Below, piece after piece: positions 1 through 6,188 of a stretch of 13,164 nt of DNA. The stretch comes from Clostridiales bacterium. GTDB taxonomy: Bacteria > Bacillota > Clostridia > Lachnospirales > WRAX01. The stretch's first letter is position 1, and the number at the start of each line of letters is the position of its first letter. The stretch is taken from NCBI GenBank assembly GCA_031277155.1, contig JAITMW010000103.1:1-13164 (forward strand), in the 5' to 3' direction. The position numbers and the translations under genes were made by a program. Below the pieces are notes generated by a model. It was not told the origin of the DNA and did no database searches. It saw only the letters and a program-made list of their open reading frames with translations.

Positions 1-196
1 AACTGACAGCTCTCTCTCTCTCTCTCTCTCTCTCGCTGATTTTTTGAGCAATATATCCGCCCAAATCCTCTTCGCTGCCATCGTCAATAAAATACCATGT
101 AAAATCTTGACACTCCTGATTTGCCAAGGAATTATACAGCCTGTCCAGCAAATGCAGCCTATTGTATGCCGGCGTAATTACGGCCACTTTCTTCAT
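1..196 (-). CDS. Family 2 glycosyltransferase, 5' part only (cut by window edge)
   Basis: The reading frame starts at ATG 196 and stays open to base 1, giving 65 residues. It begins MKKVAVITPAYNRLHLLDRL and carries the nucleotide-sugar-binding start of a GT2 (GT-A fold) domain: the first beta strand with TPAYNR at residues 8-13, then WYFIDDGSEED at about 36-46, where DDGS is the usual GT2 motif. Such enzymes move a sugar from a nucleotide-sugar donor to a glycan or lipid, usually on the cytoplasmic face of the membrane. An AGGGGGTG ribosome site (about 204-211) overlaps the stop of the upstream SDR gene, with a 13-base gap, so the two are probably co-transcribed. A surface-glycan enzyme at the end of a pectin operon is unexpected. 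Residues 54-62 are an Arg-Glu run encoded by a GA dinucleotide tract. The acceptor, the donor and the rest of the protein are outside the window. Confidence 0.82.
   Translation of the reverse strand, partial: MKKVAVITPAYNRLHLLDRLYNSLANQECQDFTWYFIDDGSEEDLGGYIAQKISERERERERAVS
10..34 (-). repeat. (GA)12 dinucleotide tract inside the glycosyltransferase frame
   Basis: Twenty-five bases of perfect alternating GA on the minus strand (CT on the plus strand), about 12.5 units. The tract is inside the open frame of the glycosyltransferase and encodes alternating Arg and Glu just after the DDGS region. Gain or loss of one unit moves the frame by two bases, as in slipped-strand contingency loci. The tract lies 10 bases from the window edge, so the frame beyond it is nearly unseen. 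Confidence 0.9.
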
Positions 197-209
197 CAGC
201 AAACACCCC

Positions 210-1010
210 CTATGGCTGCCTTCCAATATATGCCAAAATACCGCCGTCCACATACAAAATATGGCCGTTGACAAAATTGGACGCATCGGAGGCCAGGAAA
301 ACGGCCGGCCCTTGCAAATCCTCCGGCGTGCCCCAGCGCGCGGCGGGGGTTTTGGCCACGATAAACGAATCAAAAGGATGGCGGCTGCCGTCCGGCTGCG
401 GCTCGCGCAGGGGCGCGGTTTGCGGCGTGGCGATATAGCCCGGGCCAATGCCGTTGCATTGGATATTGGCCTGGCCAAATTCGGAGCAAATATTTTTCGT
501 CAGCATTTTCAGGCCGCCCTTGGCCGCTGCGTAGCCCGCCACGGTTTCGCGGCCAAGCTCGCTCATCATGCTGCAAATATTGATGATTTTGCCGTGGCCC
601 TTTTCCAACATGCCGGGGATGAAGGCTTTGGAGACGATGAAAGGGCCGTTTAGGTCGATGTCGATGACGGTGCGAAAATCCGCCGCGGACATTTCCAGCA
701 TGGGTATGCGCTTTATGATGCCGGCGTTGTTGACCAGGATGTCCACAATGCCCACATCTTCACGGATTTTGGCCGCCATTTCGTTTACCTGGTCTTCGTT
801 GGTGACATCAAAAACATAGCCATGGGCGGCAATTCCCGCCTCTTTATAGCTTGCTATGCCAATTTCTACCAATTCTTGCTTAATATCGTTGAAAACGATG
901 GTTGCGCCCGCATTTGCCAGGGCCTGGGCCATGGCAAAGCCGATGCCGTATGACGCGCCCGTCACAAGGGCGATTTTGCCGTCAAGGCGAAAACTTTTCA
1001 TGTCAAACAT
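210..1010 (-). CDS. SDR oxidoreductase, gluconate 5-dehydrogenase/DhuD-like, in the KduD position
   Basis: Short-chain dehydrogenase of 266 residues. Seen: the cofactor glycine motif TGASYGIG at 17-24, NNAG at 94-97, and the catalytic set Asn121, Ser147, Tyr160 and Lys164 (YAAAK). Asp42 after the second strand suggests NAD(H). The block MMSELGRETV, the insert QPDGSRHPFDSF and the end DGGILAYIG are those of the Firmicutes gluconate 5-dehydrogenase branch, which includes the streptococcal DhuD enzyme, and not of E. coli KduD. Next to kduI, the likely reaction is NADH-dependent reduction of 3-deoxy-glycero-2,5-hexodiulosonate to 2-keto-3-deoxygluconate; 5-keto-gluconate reduction is the alternative. 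ATG 1010 is chosen because GAGAGGAG (1018-1025) lies seven bases upstream; an upstream extension to 1034 would run into the hairpin repeat. The gene follows kduI after 63 bases. Confidence 0.9.
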   Translation of the reverse strand: MFDMKSFRLDGKIALVTGASYGIGFAMAQALANAGATIVFNDIKQELVEIGIASYKEAGIAAHGYVFDVTNEDQVNEMAAKIREDVGIVDILVNNAGIIKRIPMLEMSAADFRTVIDIDLNGPFIVSKAFIPGMLEKGHGKIINICSMMSELGRETVAGYAAAKGGLKMLTKNICSEFGQANIQCNGIGPGYIATPQTAPLREPQPDGSRHPFDSFIVAKTPAARWGTPEDLQGPAVFLASDASNFVNGHILYVDGGILAYIGRQP

Positions 1011-1028
1011 TAAAAATCTCCTCTCACA

Positions 1029-1064
1029 TGTCATTCTGAGCCCTTCGCTTTGCTCAGGGTGACA
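1029..1064 (-). repeat. REP-like palindromic unit between kduI and the SDR gene
   Basis: On the minus strand the unit starts TGTCACCCTGAG (1064-1053) and ends CTCAGAATGACA (1040-1029). The arms pair over 12 positions, with two wobble-type pairs in the middle and a 12-base loop. The wording (CTGAGC, AAGCGAAGGG, CTCAG, TGACA) resembles short interspersed palindromes seen in many bacterial genomes. It ends three bases before the ribosome site of the SDR gene, so in the mRNA the hairpin would sit next to that site. Possible roles are mRNA stabilisation or processing, or a neutral insertion. No T-tract follows, so it is not an intrinsic terminator. Confidence 0.7.
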
Positions 1065-1073
1065 GCATTGTTA

Positions 1074-1910
1074 TTATCGCAAATCTTCCATGGCACAAAC
1101 ATCCATATCCGTAAACACCTGATTTTCGCCGCACATGCCCCAAATGAAGGTATAGCGGGATGTGCCCACGCCGCTGTGGATGGACCAGCTGGGCGAAATG
1201 ACGGCCTGCTCGTTAGCCACTATAAGATGGCGCGTCTCATGGGGTTGTCCCATAAAATGGAAAATGCGCGTGTCCTCGGCCATGTCAAAATAGAAATACA
1301 CCTCCATGCGGCGCTCATGCGTGTGGCATGGCATGGTGTTCCACATGCAGCCCGGCTCCAAAATCGTCATGCCCATGGTCAGCTGGCATGTGGGCACCGT
1401 GGCCGGCACGATATATTGATTGATGGTGCGCTTGTTGGACGTGGCCATGTCGCCCAGATGCACCTTGTTGGCGTCCGCCAGCGTAATCAGCTTGGTGGGG
1501 TAGGCGTGATGGGCGGGGGTTGAATTGAAGTAAAACTTCGGCGGATTTGCCGCGTCCACGGCCTTAAAGGCGATGTTTTTCACGCCCATGCCGATGTACA
1601 GGCAATCCTGATTGTCCAGTGTGTAATCCGCGCCATCCAGCGTGATGACGCCCTTGCCGCCGATGTTTATCACGCCGCCTTCGCGCCTCTCAAAGAAGGT
1701 GTCGGCGCCGATGGCATGGCCGCCAACCAGCGTCAGCTCTTGCTTTTGCGGCATCAAGCCCGCCACAATGATGCGGTCATTATGCGAATAGTTTAAGTTG
1801 ACCACATCGGGCACAAACAGGTCCTCAAGCAGAAATTGCTCGCGAAGCTCGTCCGTGTCATACATTTTCACGTCATCGGGATGCTGTCCGTAGTAAAATT
1901 TGATATTCAT
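1074..1910 (-). CDS. kduI: 5-dehydro-4-deoxy-D-glucuronate isomerase (KduI)
   Basis: The protein has 278 residues, the same length as E. coli KduI. It is a cupin-fold, metal-dependent cytoplasmic isomerase that converts 5-keto-4-deoxyuronate (from unsaturated galacturonate) into 3-deoxy-glycero-2,5-hexodiulosonate. The four metal ligands of the family are visible at the expected positions: His196 and His198 in PCHTHERRMEVYFYF, Glu203, and His245 in SWSIHSGVGT. Other family blocks include GGHAIGADTFFERREGG (63-79) and YIGMGVKNIAF. ATG 1910 has a strong AGGAGGG site (1917-1923) that overlaps the stop of the upstream TIM-barrel gene, with an 11-base gap. The product is the substrate for the SDR encoded next. 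No missing residues or frameshift seen. Confidence 0.97.
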   Translation of the reverse strand: MNIKFYYGQHPDDVKMYDTDELREQFLLEDLFVPDVVNLNYSHNDRIIVAGLMPQKQELTLVGGHAIGADTFFERREGGVINIGGKGVITLDGADYTLDNQDCLYIGMGVKNIAFKAVDAANPPKFYFNSTPAHHAYPTKLITLADANKVHLGDMATSNKRTINQYIVPATVPTCQLTMGMTILEPGCMWNTMPCHTHERRMEVYFYFDMAEDTRIFHFMGQPHETRHLIVANEQAVISPSWSIHSGVGTSRYTFIWGMCGENQVFTDMDVCAMEDLR

Positions 1911-1921
1911 TTGATACCCTC

Positions 1922-2746
1922 CTAAGATTTATTTGCAAAATTTAACATTGCTTCTATGTCTGCTGTGTAGCTGTCCATTTGCGCATCTTCGCGCAGCAGG
2001 GGTATGCCTGGTTTGTGGCGGTGCAGCCACTTGAAAATAAAATCATAATCAATCTGCCCGCGGCCGATGTTGCGCCAAGCCTTCGCGCCGCCCGTTGTGT
2101 CCGTGTCCTTCATATGCAGCACGGCGATTTTTTCGCCCAGATGTTCAAATAGCTCGCGATAAATTTGCAGCTGGCTGTGTATTGTGCGCGGCAGCATCAG
2201 GTTTACAGGGTCGAAGATGATGCGCAGTTTGTCAGAGTCCACCTCATCAAACAGCCGCGCCGTAAGCTCCGGCGTGTTAAGCACATGCTCCGCAACAGGC
2301 TCTATACCGATGCAAACGCCTAGTTTTTTGGCCTCCTCGGCCATGCGCAGCATACTGTCCTTTAAAAATTGATACGACTTTTCGCGGTCGGCAGGGCTCG
2401 CGTCAATATCCAGATGCGTCGTCTCTGTGCCCACGATGTTTACACCCAGTTTAGCGGCATGGCCAAGGCCCAATTTGAAGATTTCCACCTGGGCCAGCCG
2501 CTCTGTCTTATCAGGCAGCGAAGGCTCGATATAACAGCCCATTACGGCGATTTCCAGCTGATTGTCATGGAAATTCTTGTGAATTTCTTCTAAAAGATGG
2601 TCGTCGACTTCGGCAAAGGCCGCAATTCCCGTGATGGCCTTGGGAATGGCCAGCTGCACGGCCTCGAAGCCCGCCTGGCGTATGATGCGCGGCAAATCCG
2701 CCGCCGTGTGCCGCCCAAAATCGTGGGCCCTTACGCCAATTTTCAT
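1922..2746 (-). CDS. Sugar phosphate isomerase/epimerase, xylose-isomerase-like TIM barrel
   Basis: Protein of 274 residues of the AP endonuclease family 2 / xylose isomerase-like TIM-barrel group. Likely divalent-metal ligands are seen in order at strand ends: Glu149 (GIEPV), Asp179 (FDPVN), His211 (HMKD) and Glu253 (LLRED); IGRGQIDY at 227-234 is a typical late loop. It has no signal peptide and is presumably cytoplasmic. The family covers epimerases and isomerases of sugars, keto acids and inositols, so the exact reaction cannot be read from the sequence. In this operon it may act on a uronate-derived or rhamnose-derived keto sugar. Its ATG overlaps the GH105 stop by four bases (ATGA), which implies translational coupling. 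Its own stop is 11 bases from kduI. Confidence 0.85.
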   Translation of the reverse strand: MKIGVRAHDFGRHTAADLPRIIRQAGFEAVQLAIPKAITGIAAFAEVDDHLLEEIHKNFHDNQLEIAVMGCYIEPSLPDKTERLAQVEIFKLGLGHAAKLGVNIVGTETTHLDIDASPADREKSYQFLKDSMLRMAEEAKKLGVCIGIEPVAEHVLNTPELTARLFDEVDSDKLRIIFDPVNLMLPRTIHSQLQIYRELFEHLGEKIAVLHMKDTDTTGGAKAWRNIGRGQIDYDFIFKWLHRHKPGIPLLREDAQMDSYTADIEAMLNFANKS

Positions 2747-3906
2747 GAGCCCTTCCCCCTTTGTAACACTTCCGCAAAGGAAAACAGAAACGGCGCCACG
2801 CCCTTTGCGTCATTGTCGACCCGCGGCTCGGAAATATAATACTCAAAGGTGCCGTCCCGCAGCTTATAATCGCCTTTGCCGGGCATACCGCCAAGCCCCG
2901 CCACCAGGCAAATGTCCTTGAGGGCGAATTTGCCGTCGTCCAGCACCAGCTTGTGGCGCATCACGCCGTGGAAAATCTCCAACCCATGGTCAAAATAGGC
3001 GTCGGGCAGATAGCCCAGCCGCGCGCCCTTCATCATGGCATAAGCAATGGCGCAGCTGCCGCTGGTTTCAAGGTAATTGCCATCCAGATGGCCCTTGTCG
3101 GTCACTTGATAAAACAGTTTGCTGTCGGCGTCCTGCACTTTCAGTAACGCATCCAGCAATTCTTTCAGTTGTGCGGTCAAAATGCCGATTTCCGCGGCAT
3201 ATTCCGCCTCCAGCTTTGCCGCCGTATCCACCAGGGCCATGGCATACCAGCCCATAGAGCGGCTCCAGAAGTTTTCCGACAGGCCGCTTATCCTGTCTGC
3301 CCAAAACATCTTCCTGCTTTCGTCATAACCATGGTAGAAAAGCCCGGTTTTGGCGTCTTTCATGGCGGCGGCGGCATTTTGAAACTGCCTGATGCAATCC
3401 GCCACATTCCGCGCCTCGCTAAAGCGCTTTTCATAGCCCATGTAAAAGGGCTGCACCATATACAGGCCGTCCAGCCAGACCTGATTGGGATAAATCAGCT
3501 TGTGCCAGAAATTTCCGGCACTGATTCGCGGCTGGCCTTGCAACTGGCTGTATTGCAAATCCAGCGCGAGGCGATATTTTTCATCGCCGAAAATCTCGTA
3601 TAAATCAAACAGAACCTTGCCCATGTTTATATTGTCGCAATTGTATTCTTCCACGTCATAGCCCAGGATTTTGCCGCTTTCGTCCACGAAAAAGTCAATG
3701 AAGCCCCGCGCGAAGTCCAGGTATTTTTTGTCGTTGGTGGCATAATACAAATCCAAAACGGCCTTTATCATACAGCCGTCGATGTAATTCCATTTTGGCG
3801 GCGCTTTTTCCAGCGCGTGCTCCACATTCCATGCCGGATGGGCCGGGGTAGAGCGCGCCAAAAGCTCGTCCACAAATTTCAAGATATCTCCATATTTTTC
3901 CTTCAT
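2743..3906 (-). CDS. GH105 unsaturated galacturonyl/rhamnogalacturonyl hydrolase (YteR/YesR type)
   Basis: The protein has 387 residues, close to YteR/YesR (about 370). These enzymes use an (alpha/alpha)6 barrel and hydrate the double bond of the non-reducing unsaturated galacturonate left by rhamnogalacturonan or pectin lyases, releasing 5-keto-4-deoxyuronate. Seen: PNQVWLDGLYM at 140-150 with the expected catalytic Asp146, CDNINMGKVLFDLY at 90-103, YHGYDES at 191-197, WSRSMGWYAMALVD at 214-227, TSGSCAIAYAMM and the C-terminal YYISEPRVDNDAKGV. There is no signal peptide, so it acts on imported oligosaccharides. The start is ATG 3906 because AGGGGT (3915-3920) is eight bases upstream; a TTG at 3915 would overlap that site. 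The gene lies 12 bases after the RDD gene, and its product feeds KduI. GH88 is a related alternative, but the motifs favour GH105. Confidence 0.93.
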   Translation of the reverse strand: MKEKYGDILKFVDELLARSTPAHPAWNVEHALEKAPPKWNYIDGCMIKAVLDLYYATNDKKYLDFARGFIDFFVDESGKILGYDVEEYNCDNINMGKVLFDLYEIFGDEKYRLALDLQYSQLQGQPRISAGNFWHKLIYPNQVWLDGLYMVQPFYMGYEKRFSEARNVADCIRQFQNAAAAMKDAKTGLFYHGYDESRKMFWADRISGLSENFWSRSMGWYAMALVDTAAKLEAEYAAEIGILTAQLKELLDALLKVQDADSKLFYQVTDKGHLDGNYLETSGSCAIAYAMMKGARLGYLPDAYFDHGLEIFHGVMRHKLVLDDGKFALKDICLVAGLGGMPGKGDYKLRDGTFEYYISEPRVDNDAKGVAPFLFSFAEVLQRGKGS

Positions 3907-3918
3907 TACAGTCAACCC

Positions 3919-4311
3919 CTATCTGGTTGAAACAACCTTTGTCTCTGTTGCCTTTTCGTGGCCGCCTTCTTGCCCCGCCAAAACAGGCAGGCACATCAAA
4001 TACACCGACATCACCTTGGCGAAAATTTCCCGCTGGAAAATGATGGACGGCGTTAAATCCCTATTGGGATTGGTGGACACAATGCGCAGTCCAAAAAAAG
4101 CCTTGCCTATGGTTTGGTTTACGCGCATGAAGGGATATTGCAGCGCAAGGGGTGCCGCAATTGCGACGACAAAGGCGACAATGGCCGCAAATATGGGGCT
4201 GTCTGTCATCTCTCCGACGATAGGCATCAAAACCCCCATACAGCCCACCAACATAATGAAAAACACGGCAATGTCGGCCAAATTGGCCAACAGACGTCTG
4301 ATAATCAACAT
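3919..4311 (-). CDS. RDD-family small membrane protein
   Basis: Protein of 130 residues with the RDD pattern: an Arg-rich start IIRRLLANLAD (3-13), a hydrophobic helix at about 12-32, another at about 40-58, then NQTIGKAFFGLRIVST (65-80), which matches the family's conserved QTxGKxxxGLRVV stretch. A final hydrophobic segment at about 98-112 precedes a polar, charged tail. RDD proteins are integral membrane proteins whose function is mostly unknown; some have been linked to ion or solute movement. It is placed between the transporter permease and the GH105 gene, 12 bases from the latter, so it is probably co-expressed. The start is uncertain: ATG 4311 has a weak GTGGG seven bases upstream, and an in-frame GTG at 4323 has no clear ribosome site. 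Confidence 0.8.
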   Translation of the reverse strand: MLIIRRLLANLADIAVFFIMLVGCMGVLMPIVGEMTDSPIFAAIVAFVVAIAAPLALQYPFMRVNQTIGKAFFGLRIVSTNPNRDLTPSIIFQREIFAKVMSVYLMCLPVLAGQEGGHEKATETKVVSTR

Positions 4312-4331
4312 AGCATAGCCCACATGTGCTG

Positions 4332-4359
4332 TACAGGGGCGGTTTTTGCCGCCCCTGTA
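4332..4359 (-). other. Perfect 11-bp hairpin in the 66-base gap before the RDD gene
   Basis: The stem TACAGGGGCGG / CCGCCCCTGTA is perfect over 11 pairs with a 6-base loop. It lies 18 bases after the stop of the permease gene. It is GC-rich like an intrinsic terminator stem, but neither strand continues into a T-tract (the minus strand continues CAGCACATG). More likely it is a partial terminator, an mRNA-stability hairpin or a processing site separating the transporter part from the enzyme part of the operon. Confidence 0.7.
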
Positions 4360-4377
4360 TTGGCACTTTCAGTTAAA

Positions 4378-5253
4378 TTATTCCTTGCCGCCGGAGCTGG
4401 TAACGCTTTCTACGAAGTATCTGGAACATGCGAAGAATATACCGATTGTTGGTAAAAGAGCCAATGTTGCCGCCGCAAAGACGCGGCCAAAAGGCACGAG
4501 GACGTCAAAGTCAACAAGTGCGGCCAGCGCCAGCGAAAGCGGGCGTGTTTCCGCGCCGGTAAGATAAATCAGCGGCCCCAGATAGTCGTTCATGCCCCAC
4601 ATAAAGGTGAAAAGGCCCACCGATATGATGATTGGGCGAAGCACCGGAACCAAGATGAACCACAGCGTTTGCAGGGCGTTGCAGCCGTCGATGGAGGCCG
4701 CTTCGTCCAGCTCTCGCGGGATGGTGCGCATAAACTGGATTATCATAAACACAAAGAACGAATTGACCGCAAACATGTCCTGCACATAAAGGGACGCGAA
4801 GGTGTTGAGAAGCCCCAAGTCACGCATAAGGACGTAAACGGGGATTCTAAACGCAACTTCCGGCATCAAAAGCGTCACGATGACGATTGTGAAGACGATT
4901 CTTTTGCCGGGGAAGTTGAAACGCGAGATGGCGTATGCGGTGATGGTACAGGAAATTATTGTAAATATTACACGCGGTATCAAAAAGCGCAATGTGTTTG
5001 CGTAATAAAACAGGATGGTGTTATGGGTTGAAAGCTGCCACGCGCTGGGAAAGTGGTCCCACACAACTCTGTCAAAGGGCGGCAAAATGCCGACGCTGCC
5101 AAAGATATCGGCGTTTTCCATGAAGGAGGCGCCAAACATCCATAAAATGGGATATATGAGTATAATGCCGATAAATATCAGGATGATATATCTTATGGCC
5201 GCATTGATGTGGGATTTTTTGAATTTGGTTTGTTTTGGCTCTTGCAATGTCAT
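4378..5253 (-). CDS. Carbohydrate ABC transporter permease, MalG/YesQ type
   Basis: Integral membrane protein of 291 residues in the binding-protein-dependent transport inner-membrane family. Seen: a polar N-terminal tail, a first hydrophobic helix at about 19-40, the periplasmic-side loop typical of MalG-like permeases, about six helices in all, and the EAA loop EAASIDGCNALQTLWFILVP at 184-203 with the conserved glycine at 190, which docks on the ATPase. In the MalG half, the chain after this loop ends in a short cytoplasmic tail, as here. It pairs with the permease encoded just upstream (14-base gap) and the binding protein before that. The best functional match by context is B. subtilis YesQ of the rhamnogalacturonan-oligosaccharide importer YesOPQ. 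The start ATG 5253 has AAGGGGGG seven bases upstream. No ATPase is in the window, so a shared MsmX-like ATPase is likely. Confidence 0.92.
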   Translation of the reverse strand: MTLQEPKQTKFKKSHINAAIRYIILIFIGIILIYPILWMFGASFMENADIFGSVGILPPFDRVVWDHFPSAWQLSTHNTILFYYANTLRFLIPRVIFTIISCTITAYAISRFNFPGKRIVFTIVIVTLLMPEVAFRIPVYVLMRDLGLLNTFASLYVQDMFAVNSFFVFMIIQFMRTIPRELDEAASIDGCNALQTLWFILVPVLRPIIISVGLFTFMWGMNDYLGPLIYLTGAETRPLSLALAALVDFDVLVPFGRVFAAATLALLPTIGIFFACSRYFVESVTSSGGKE

Positions 5254-5267
5254 AAAAAATCCCCCCT

Positions 5268-6188
5268 TTAATCGTTATAGTGGACCCAGTGACGGGACGA
5301 CACGAACAAAATTGCCGTTAAAACGCCGATACCCGCCAGCAGCACCCATGTCAGCGCGGCCGCATACCCCAATCGCAATGACGGAAAGGCCATTTCGTAG
5401 ATATAGAGGTTCAAAAAGCGGGTGGCGTTAAGCGGGCCGCCGCCTGTTATCAGCGCCGCCGCGTTAAACTCCTGGAAATGGCGCAAAAGCACATTGATGG
5501 AGTTAAACAGCATCACAGGCGTGATAATTGGCAGCGTGATGGCAAAAAGCTGCCGCCATTTGCGCGCGCCGTCAATGTCCGCCGCCTCATACAGCGTCGG
5601 GCTGACATTTTGCAGCGCCGCAAGGAAAATCAGCATAACCGAGCCAAACTGCCACGCGGACAGAATAATCAGCGTAAATGGCGCAAATGATGGGTTTGCA
5701 AACCAGTTGATAGGCTCTGCACCAAAGGCGCCAAGCACCGTGTTTACAGGGCCAATGGGGTGGAACATGCGCACCCATAATATGGAAACAGCAACATTAC
5801 CGCCCAAAATTGACGGGATATAATATGCTGTCCTAAACAAATTTACGCCTTTCAGCTTGAAATTAAGCACGAAAGCTATGAAAAATGCCGCCGCCATAAC
5901 CAAAGGCGTACCTATCAGCACATATCGCAATGTGGCCACAACCGACGGCCAAAATACCGGGTCGGCGGTGAACATTTCGAGATAGTTTGACACACCTATC
6001 CATGAAGGCTCGCCCAGGGGGTGGAATTCCGTAAAGCTGTAATACAGATTCATTATCATCGGGTATATCCTGAATACCGTGATTCCGATGAACCACGGTA
6101 TTAACAGGAAATATGCCGTCATTTTGATTTTTCTCTTTATGGCAGCTTTTTTGTCAGAACCCGGGGCGGCATTGTCGCCGGTGCCCAT
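5268..6188 (-). CDS. Carbohydrate ABC transporter permease, MalF/UgpA/YesP type
   Basis: Integral membrane protein of 306 residues. Seen: a cytoplasmic N-terminus with a basic stretch, a first membrane helix at about 23-45 followed by RIYPMIMNLYYSFT, a family hallmark, the FRTAYYIPSILGG block (118-130), and the EAA loop EAADIDGARKWRQLFAITLP at 201-220 with Gly207. Six helices are expected. It forms the heterodimeric channel with the permease encoded next. Context with GH105, kduI and uxaAB points to an oligogalacturonide or rhamnogalacturonide substrate (YesP-like), but the substrate itself is inferred. The ATG shares one base with the TAA of the binding-protein gene (TAATG). No strong Shine-Dalgarno sequence precedes it, so translation is probably coupled to that gene. 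Confidence 0.92.
   Translation of the reverse strand: MGTGDNAAPGSDKKAAIKRKIKMTAYFLLIPWFIGITVFRIYPMIMNLYYSFTEFHPLGEPSWIGVSNYLEMFTADPVFWPSVVATLRYVLIGTPLVMAAAFFIAFVLNFKLKGVNLFRTAYYIPSILGGNVAVSILWVRMFHPIGPVNTVLGAFGAEPINWFANPSFAPFTLIILSAWQFGSVMLIFLAALQNVSPTLYEAADIDGARKWRQLFAITLPIITPVMLFNSINVLLRHFQEFNAAALITGGGPLNATRFLNLYIYEMAFPSLRLGYAAALTWVLLAGIGVLTAILFVSSRHWVHYND

Noticed and set aside
10..34. The GA tract as a plain intergenic microsatellite
   Set aside because: The glycosyltransferase frame runs through it without a stop to the window edge, so it is coding.
4332..4359. The GC-rich hairpin as an intrinsic terminator
   Set aside because: Neither strand has a T-tract after the stem, and the genes on both sides are co-oriented.
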